Assembly (NCBI RefSeq): GCF_037126465.1
Contig: NC_088201.1
Coordinates: forward strand, 195,246,403-195,310,402
Direction: 5' to 3'
From: Ornithodoros turicata
Taxonomy: Eukaryota > Arthropoda > Arachnida > Ixodida > Argasidae
Length of the DNA stretch: 64,000 bases
A program made the position numbers and the translations under genes. Positions 57,711 to 64,000 of this stretch are shown one piece after another. Each line of letters opens with the position of its first letter. Positions within the stretch are counted from its first letter, which is position 1. A model generated the notes under the pieces. It did not search any database, was not told the DNA's origin, and was given only the letters and a program-made list of their open reading frames with translations.

Positions 57711-60700
57711 TCACAACTGGTTGATTACATTCATCTCTCTAAAAAAATTTAAAACATTTTCAAAGGGAACGAGAGCCTCATCACCCAGCAAAAGTGATGG
57801 GTGAAGAGGCAAATAGTGGTCATAAAAGAAAGGGAAACACTGCTTACGATGTTTCTCAAACAAAGGGCAAGTGATGAGCAGGTGTAAAACGGAAAGGTCA
57901 GCTCCGCACCTTGTGCACACGGGTGCTTCCTCTCCCCGTAAAAGATGTGCATGAGTGAGAAAGGTGTGCCCTAGCCTCAGTCGACTCCATAGGACCTCAT
58001 GATGTCGCTTTGGAAAAAGTTGAACACATGCGCCAACATGAGGTTTGACTGTATGAAGTTTGTTGTGTGTTTGTGTTGCCCAGAAACCCTGCCATTTCTT
58101 GTTGATGTCTTTCTTGAGTTGCAGCATCAGGTCACTAGACGGAATTTCAAAAGGTGTGATATCATTTCCTTGGGCAGCTGCAGCTGCACGATCAGCTTTC
58201 TCATTTCCGCGAATGCCGACGTGGCTTGGCACCCAGCATAGCCTCAAGCTGTACCCTTTTCCTTGTATGAGACTCATTAGGTACCGTGCCCGCCTGACCA
58301 GTAGGTTCTTGTGTGTTGCAAGACTACTGATTGCACGCAGAGAGCTGAGGGAGTCTGAGTATATCACTGACGTCACAACGTGTTCCTGAAGAATGTGATT
58401 GAGTGCTACAATAATAGCGTACATCTCACCACTAAAGATCGATAAAACAGTACTTAAATTGTGTGACTTTGTGCATGTGCCAGAGATCATGGCGCATGAC
58501 ACCCCAACGCTGGATTTTGATGCATCCGTGTAAATCTCAACATGATCACCAAAGCTTTCTTTCAGGTCTTCAAATTCATGCATGATTTCTGCTGCAGGGG
58601 TTTCCTGTTTGTTGTACTTTAGAAGAGTTACATCACACGCAACGGGTTGTTGCCAAGGGGGAACCATCTTGCTACAGTCTACTGAAGGTAAGCTAAAACA
58701 GGTGAAAGCATAGTTCTCAACATCATGTTGGAGTCGCATGCTGAACGGGGCTACCGCATGGGGCTTGTTCTCAAAAAGCTGCTTAAAGCGAGTTCCTTTT
58801 ATGCAGGCCAAAGCAGGATGTTGAGAGTGCCCCCTAATTCTCACGCTATATGAAGCTCCAAGATAAAAACGGCGTGTTTCCAGAGACCACTCGTTTGACT
58901 GTACGTAAAGGGACTGGACTGGAGTGGTTCTGAAAGCCCCAAGCACTAGCCTTAACCCGAGGTGGTGCACAGCGTCTAGAGCCTTCAAGACGGATGGGCG
59001 TGCCGATCCGTAAACGAAGCACCCGTAATCTAACTTGGCACGAACAGTGCTGCTATATATACGGTGAAGGGTTTGACGGTCTGCACCCCATGATCTGTGG
59101 GATACAATTTTAAGTATGTTCAGAGACTTTAAGCATTTTGCTTTCAAGTTCTTCACGTGGGAAGAGAAGGTTAGCTTTTTATCAAAGTTAACGCCAAGAA
59201 ATTTATGCTCGTCCTGAACAGTGATATCCTGACCATTCATTTTAAGTTCTGGCTCAGCAAAGAGGCCCCTGCGTCGTGAAAAAGGTACGCAAACAGTCTT
59301 GCTGGGTGAAAATCTAAATCCATTTTCGCATGCCCATTTGCACAGCTTGTTAACGGCAAGTTGTAGCTGACGCTCACAGACAGAAAGACTGGAAGAAGAG
59401 CAAGATATCTGCAAGTCATCTACATAAAGTGAATATGAAATGGATGGAGGTAGGACACGGACAAGAGAGTTCACTTTGATTATGAATAGGGTGACACTGA
59501 GAACAGCTCCTTGGGAAACACCATTCTCTTGTGTGAATGCTTGAGAGATTGTAGTGCCTAACTGAACCCTGAATGTCCGTCCTTCAAGAAAATTGGCGAT
59601 ACAGCGAAACAGACGACCACGAATTCCTAGAACATGCAAGTCTCTAAGTATGCCATACCGCCACGCTGTGTCGTAAGCCTTTTCTAGATCGAAAAACAAT
59701 GACACACAGTGTTGTCTCCTGATAAAGGCTTCTCTTATTGTGGTTTCCAGCCTCAACAGGTGATCTGATGTTGATCGTGCAGCCCTAAAGCCACACTGAT
59801 ACCTGTCTAAGCACTGATTTTCTTCGAGGAAGTACATAAGACGACCATTTACCATCCGCTCAAATGTTTTACCCAGGCAACTGGTCAGTGCGATTGGCCT
59901 GTAACTCGATGGATCCGATTCATCTTTTCCTGGCTTTAGGAGAGGGATGATGGTTGCCATTTTCCACTGGGAAGGAAGCTGACCTTCTCGCCAGACTAGA
60001 TTAAAGAAGTCAAGAAGACTGGATAGAGAGTCGCGTGGCAAGTGCACTAGCATTGAATAGGTGATTCTGTCTGGTCCTGGTGCTGTGTTTTTTCGAGCAG
60101 ACAAGGCCCTCAACAGTTCTGTCATTGTAAATGGCTTGTTATAAGCACACCTGTCGCCTGATCTACAAGGGATGTGCTGCTTCTCAGCACGTTCTTTAAG
60201 CTTTAAGAAGTCACTACTGTAGTGGGACGAGCTCGACACGTTGCAAAAATGCTCGCCAAGGACATTAGCTTGCTCGTCCGCACTCTGACAGACTGCCCCA
60301 TTCACTTGAAGCAAAGGGATAGAAAAACTAGTATAGTCACCTTTAATTTTCTTAAGCCTGTCCCATACTACTTTAGATGGGGTGTTTGTGTTTAAAGATG
60401 ACACAAAAGTGCTCCAAGACTGTTTTTTGGCTTGTCGCCGTGTCCAACGTGCCCTAGCACGAGCTCTTTTGAAAAGAAGGAGGTTTGTCCCAGTGGGGTA
60501 CCTCCTAAAGATACCCCACGCTCTGTTCTGTGCTTTGCGTGCCTTTGCGCATTCATCTGTCCACCAGGGTTTGGGACGCCTGGGAAGACGGCCAGATGTC
60601 TGAGGAATGGACTGCTCAGCAGCGTGTACGATTATGCTGGTAATAGTGTTATTTGCCTCTTCAACAGACATGCGTTCAAGGGACGAAGGCGCAAGACTGG

Positions 60701-61430
60701 CCTCAGTTTGGAACAAGTTCCAGTCTGCCTCGGAATGTTTCCATCGTGGTGGTCGTGTCATCAGCGAGTTTGTGTGACCACGGAATTTTATAACCACGGG
60801 GAAGTGATCACTTCCATGCGGGTTTTGTTCAACTGTCCAGTCAAGAGAATGAAAGAGAGAGGGACTGCACAGTGAAATATCTAAGCAAGAAAAACTTTGA
60901 GTCGAAGAATGTACATATGTGGGTAAGCCTGTGTTCAGTAGACAAATAGGCCTTGAAAAGAGCACCCTCTCCAACATTTTTCCTCGCCTATCCACTCTTG
61001 CACTACCCCACAAGGGGTTGTGTGCATTCAGGTCACCAAGGATCATAAATGGCTGAGGAAGTTGATCAATTAAGTTCTCCAAAGCTCTCTGTTCTAGTAC
61101 AACTGATGGTGACAGGTAGAGCGAACATATTGTGAGGACCCTGTCGAGGCATACTTGAACTGCTACTGCCTCGAGGTCCGTAACAAGTGGGACATGTTTT
61201 GTGGGTATTGAATGTGGTAAAACCACAGCCACACCTCCAGATGCACGTGTACTGTCTGCACGATCCTTCCTGACAATGGTGTGTCTGCGAAAAGGATTTA
61301 GGTTGTGTTCATGTAGGTATGTTTCCTGTAAACAAATACACACTGCCCTGTATTTCTCTAAAAGATCGTGCACGTCGTCAATGTTTGGGAAAAGGCCCCG
61401 GCAGTTCCACTGAAGGATAACTTGTCCCAT
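57711..61430 (-). CDS. LINE-B ORF2: APE endonuclease / reverse transcriptase / RNase H
   Basis: 1239 residues from the ATG at 61430 (MGQVILQWNCRG), the same length as LINE-A ORF2. A short hydrophobic extension is possible from an upstream ATG at 61472. Endonuclease motifs are LQETYL, ILGDLNAHN and GSDHFPV. RT motifs are SYRPIALTS, LFFDLEKAYD, GVSQGAVLS and YVDD (codons 59415-59426). RNase H acidic motifs are IYTDAS, GEMYAI, IYSDSL and NEKADRAA. A C-terminal CTRCGADLSVLHLLITC patch is present. It differs from the usual GVPQGSVLS (Pro to Ser, Ser to Ala) and GDFNA (Phe to Leu). These may reduce activity, but no stop or shift is present. Confidence 0.9.
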   Translation of the reverse strand: MGQVILQWNCRGLFPNIDDVHDLLEKYRAVCICLQETYLHEHNLNPFRRHTIVRKDRADSTRASGGVAVVLPHSIPTKHVPLVTDLEAVAVQVCLDRVLTICSLYLSPSVVLEQRALENLIDQLPQPFMILGDLNAHNPLWGSARVDRRGKMLERVLFSRPICLLNTGLPTYVHSSTQSFSCLDISLCSPSLFHSLDWTVEQNPHGSDHFPVVIKFRGHTNSLMTRPPRWKHSEADWNLFQTEASLAPSSLERMSVEEANNTITSIIVHAAEQSIPQTSGRLPRRPKPWWTDECAKARKAQNRAWGIFRRYPTGTNLLLFKRARARARWTRRQAKKQSWSTFVSSLNTNTPSKVVWDRLKKIKGDYTSFSIPLLQVNGAVCQSADEQANVLGEHFCNVSSSSHYSSDFLKLKERAEKQHIPCRSGDRCAYNKPFTMTELLRALSARKNTAPGPDRITYSMLVHLPRDSLSSLLDFFNLVWREGQLPSQWKMATIIPLLKPGKDESDPSSYRPIALTSCLGKTFERMVNGRLMYFLEENQCLDRYQCGFRAARSTSDHLLRLETTIREAFIRRQHCVSLFFDLEKAYDTAWRYGILRDLHVLGIRGRLFRCIANFLEGRTFRVQLGTTISQAFTQENGVSQGAVLSVTLFIIKVNSLVRVLPPSISYSLYVDDLQISCSSSSLSVCERQLQLAVNKLCKWACENGFRFSPSKTVCVPFSRRRGLFAEPELKMNGQDITVQDEHKFLGVNFDKKLTFSSHVKNLKAKCLKSLNILKIVSHRSWGADRQTLHRIYSSTVRAKLDYGCFVYGSARPSVLKALDAVHHLGLRLVLGAFRTTPVQSLYVQSNEWSLETRRFYLGASYSVRIRGHSQHPALACIKGTRFKQLFENKPHAVAPFSMRLQHDVENYAFTCFSLPSVDCSKMVPPWQQPVACDVTLLKYNKQETPAAEIMHEFEDLKESFGDHVEIYTDASKSSVGVSCAMISGTCTKSHNLSTVLSIFSGEMYAIIVALNHILQEHVVTSVIYSDSLSSLRAISSLATHKNLLVRRARYLMSLIQGKGYSLRLCWVPSHVGIRGNEKADRAAAAAQGNDITPFEIPSSDLMLQLKKDINKKWQGFWATQTHNKLHTVKPHVGACVQLFPKRHHEVLWSRLRLGHTFLTHAHLLRGEEAPVCTRCGADLSVLHLLITCPLFEKHRKQCFPFFYDHYLPLHPSLLLGDEALVPFENVLNFFREMNVINQL

Positions 61431-61487
61431 ATTTAAGATGCTGAGCAACAGAAGAAGAGAGTGTATCTGCATTGTCTGTGTGTATGT

Positions 61488-62735
61488 TCAGGGGGGCTGT
61501 ACTCTTGGGGGTGGTTGCTTTGCCTTTTCCTTCGAGTTACATCCCCTTCCTCTGCCAGTTCTACGTTGTCTTTGTTCTTTCATTTCAGAAGAACTGTTGG
61601 GGAGGCTCGACGTTGACTTCTGCGACGAGCAGTCATCGTCGTCAACCTCTATACTCAGATTCGTAGTTTGAGATGAGTCCCTTGGGACACCGTCCCAAAC
61701 TGAGGGGGCACCGACAACCTCCTTCGAGGCCGTCGCGGCCTGTTGGTGACTGGCTACAGAAGCAGCCGGAGCCACTGGAGAAGAACTCTCCACTGGCTTC
61801 TCTTTTGTTTGGGGAGTGTGGGGTAGAGGCTCAGAAGTCTGAGTCTCTACGGATTTTGTCAGTGGCACCACTCCCCTGCGCGCCACTGCGGCATAACCGC
61901 CCTTGTTTGCAAATTCATACTGTGTCTTCGCGTCTTTGTACGAAATGTCTTGTGTTACTTTTATTCTAAGTATGTCCTTTTCTTCCTTCCATCGAGGGCA
62001 GGATCGAGAGTAGGCGGGGTGGTTGCCCTTGCAGTTTGCACAGGAGAGCTCCTTTTGACAGGCTTCAACAACATGGTCTTGCTCGGTACCGGCGCACTTT
62101 GGGCAAGTGGTCTTCCCACGGCAAGCCTGTGATCCGTGCCCAAAACGCTGGCATTTGAAGCAGCGTCGTGGGTTTGGAACAAACGGTTGGACGTGGCAGT
62201 TGATATATCCTGCCTTTACGGTGGAAGGAAGTCTGTGTAGCTGAAAAGAAAGGACTACATGCTTGGTTGGGATTTCCCTACCATCACGCATGACAATTCG
62301 CCTGGCTGCTGTTACACCCTCATCTTTAAGCCCTTCTTGGATCTCAGTGTCAGAACAGTCAAGGAGTTGTTCCTCAGATATTACCCCTTTCAAAACATTC
62401 AGAGTCCGGTGTTTCGTAACACTGACTCCCACGTCTCCAATTCTGCTGAGAGAAAGGAGTGCCAAGCTTTGCTGTCTATTGCTGACTTCGATTTGTAAGT
62501 CTCCTGTTGGCAACTTTTTAACATTGTATGTTTTCCCAATGATCTTTTCTAGTTCCTTTGCTATTAGGAAAGGAGATATCTTAGACAGTGGCTTTGTTCC
62601 ATCCTCTGCATGCAGAACAAGGAACTTTGCATACCACGGTTCAGAGGAGAAAAATTGAAGTGAGTGCTGTTGATGTGCCTCGGTGCGGTGCCTCTTGGGG
62701 CCCCGATCATGGTTTTTGGGTTGTGTTGAGTCCAT
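61488..62735 (-). CDS. LINE-B ORF1: zinc-knuckle RNA-binding protein
   Basis: 415 residues from the ATG at 62735 (MDSTQPKNHDRG), chosen by analogy with LINE-A; the frame stays open to 62810. It has three knuckles: CFKCQRFGHGSQAC, CPKCAGTEQDHVVEAC (two extra residues before the His compared with LINE-A) and CANCKGNHPAYSRSC. The C-terminal Ser-rich region has an acidic VDDDD motif like LINE-A. It is the gag-like partner of the ORF2 that starts 58 nt downstream. Confidence 0.87.
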   Translation of the reverse strand: MDSTQPKNHDRGPKRHRTEAHQQHSLQFFSSEPWYAKFLVLHAEDGTKPLSKISPFLIAKELEKIIGKTYNVKKLPTGDLQIEVSNRQQSLALLSLSRIGDVGVSVTKHRTLNVLKGVISEEQLLDCSDTEIQEGLKDEGVTAARRIVMRDGREIPTKHVVLSFQLHRLPSTVKAGYINCHVQPFVPNPRRCFKCQRFGHGSQACRGKTTCPKCAGTEQDHVVEACQKELSCANCKGNHPAYSRSCPRWKEEKDILRIKVTQDISYKDAKTQYEFANKGGYAAVARRGVVPLTKSVETQTSEPLPHTPQTKEKPVESSSPVAPAASVASHQQAATASKEVVGAPSVWDGVPRDSSQTTNLSIEVDDDDCSSQKSTSSLPNSSSEMKEQRQRRTGRGRGCNSKEKAKQPPPRVQPP

Positions 62736-62839
62736 AAAAGAAAGTGGGTGCTTCAGTGCAGGTGGCGTGTCGGCCACCACCGACCCCAACAACGGGAACG
62801 TGCTCTGCACGTTAACACTTCCCCTGCACTATACCCTAG

Positions 62840-63236
62840 TGCAGCTTCTGGAGAGGGAAAGACTGCCCAAGGTTGACCCTTGCCGCCAAAGAAGGTGAAA
62901 AGAGGAAAAGGAGAGAAGGGAAGGAGACCAAGGAAGAGAAAGTAATGAAAACGAAGATGGCGACTAGCTGAATAATCCTGGCCGGGTCTTCCAGGACCAC
63001 CCGACTATGGGAAGCAGGGGCCAAAGCGGTGTGTTGCTTTCCCGGAGGGGCCCCGAAGGGTCCAAAACAACCTCCGGGTCCACTCAACCGCCAGGATCCC
63101 CTTTTCCCCAGACACGGGAAAGCCACGCACAGCTATACGTGGGGGTCACCCTCCTGCGGCGACCCAACCGTTGGTGCAGGAGGGGGCTACTGCGGCTGCT
63201 GCCGGGCGATGGGGGCGCCAAGTTCCCGACGCCGGG
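62840..63236 (-). promoter_or_regulatory. LINE-B 5' UTR, shared with LINE-A
   Basis: Nearly the same as 10205-10577 (GATGGCGACTAGCTGAATAA, GGGGCCCCGAAGGGTCCAAA, CCCGACGCCGGG), with a purine-rich variable patch at about 62890-62955. It is the probable internal promoter. Confidence 0.6.
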
Positions 63237-63248
63237 TGTTGCATATAT
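63237..63248. repeat. 12-bp TSD, 5' side of LINE-B
   Basis: TGTTGCATATAT, identical to 57528-57539. Confidence 0.82.
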
Positions 63249-64000
63249 CCTCGAGATTGTTCACCACTGCAGTAAAGAAAGAGAGTTTAGTGACAGGAAA
63301 TGGATAGCCATAACTACCTTGTAATTTTTCATGCAAGATTATGTAATTCTGATAAAAGGCAACACTATATATACCACTTACGTATTTTTTCTAGTGAACA
63401 ACATGTATGTAGTACGCCCACAATATTTGTGCAATAGACCCTCTACAACGTAAATAATGCGGCTTTAGTCGCGACAGTAATTCACCAAGTGCAACACAAA
63501 TATTGTAGATTGTACGCATTTAGCGTACATGGCAGCTGGACTGCATGTGACGTGCCCGCAATTTCTTCATGTACCTGATTCCAGGGAGACCCAGCTTCAT
63601 TCAACCTTCATCACCCGCCTGTGGTAATCCTCGAGTTAGATTCCTCATACTATTGTGTTGCATTAACTAATTACAACCGCAATAACTAACACACAGCTGC
63701 ACAATGCATTCATGAGACCTCCTATTTTCATATAACGCTTAACGTCTTAACGCGAATGTTCTGCTGTAGGAGCCATATTTTTGATAAGCATGAACTTAAA
63801 CCCCGACTTACCTCCATATTGCTCTCTTTCTCTCTCTCTCTCTCTCTTTTTCTTTTTTTGCCTTGGTCCTCGGGAGCACTTTCAAAATTTGTGTGTACGG
63901 CATCTAGCTTCGTACGATTACATACCGGGACTCCAGTTCGCCTGTGGAGTCGCGCTTTGCATATAATAGTATTCATGAACTAAATCCTTTGAATAAATCG
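63249..64000. other. Non-coding stretch with CT microsatellite
   Basis: A (CT)n tract lies at about 63822-63849. No coding frame is recognised. Confidence 0.5.

Larger units (their letters stand above)
57540..63236 (-). mobile_element. LINE-B: second full-length I-group retrotransposon
   Basis: A 5.7-kb element with the same architecture and orientation as LINE-A: 5' UTR, three-knuckle ORF1, APE-RT-RNase H ORF2, and a 3' hairpin. A 12-bp TSD bounds it. Both ORFs are open. The proteins are clearly related to LINE-A but diverged (roughly 60% by eye over the endonuclease), so it is a different subfamily. Confidence 0.9.

Noticed and set aside
63822..63849. CT tract as a promoter element
   Set aside because: A plain microsatellite with no gene downstream.

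Overview
The window is nuclear DNA of an animal, most likely an arthropod and probably a hard tick. The evidence is a class-II tRNA-derived SINE resembling the tick Ruka family, two RNase H-bearing I-group LINEs, several hAT/pogo DNA transposon remnants, short-LTR Ty3/mag-like debris and a short (CCTAA)n arthropod-telomere-type run. I recognise no conventional host gene. All convincing coding sequence belongs to transposable elements. The species call is inference.

Layout. 1-4.8 kb: a 1745-bp hAT-type element with a perfect 8-bp target-site duplication (TSD), carrying inside it the antisense 5' end of a Ty3 retrotransposon (LTR, primer-binding site, partial gag). 4.85-10.58 kb: a full-length I-group LINE (call it LINE-A) on the minus strand, with two intact ORFs and a 14-bp TSD. 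10.6-13.25 kb: a decayed CR1/Jockey-type LINE fragment. 13.3-27 kb: mostly non-coding, with a Ruka-like SINE, a Tigger/pogo-like element, a 280-bp foldback element, two inverted copies of an unidentified repeat, tandem repeats, and the C-terminal part of a pogo/Tigger-type transposase.

27,052-57,327 is the dominant feature: an almost perfect 30.3-kb palindrome. Two inverted arms (15,075 bp of matched sequence each) flank a 126-bp GC-rich, non-palindromic spacer at 42,127-42,252. Every position x in one arm pairs with 84,379 - x in the other. Each arm carries the same cargo in mirror image: a hAT transposase C-terminus, a hAT-related MITE, a Ty3 integrase remnant, a TA-flanked MITE, and about 6 kb of degenerate ~0.8-kb tandem repeats rich in the octamer TGACGTCA. 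The arms are not identical. I count 12 substitutions and 2 small indels in the innermost ~2.7 kb, against 4 substitutions noticed in the parts of the outer 12.4 kb that I compared.

57.5-63.24 kb: a second full-length I-group LINE (LINE-B), also minus strand, with two intact ORFs and a 12-bp TSD. Its 5' UTR is nearly the same as that of LINE-A although the proteins have diverged strongly. 63.25-64 kb: non-coding with a CT microsatellite.

The genes do not form a host pathway. Each LINE pairs an RNA-binding ORF1 protein with an endonuclease/RT/RNase H ORF2. The palindrome, if real and transcribed, could yield very long hairpin RNA containing transposon fragments, a plausible small-RNA source. 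That last point is a hypothesis. The first thing to settle is whether the palindrome is genomic or an assembly product.
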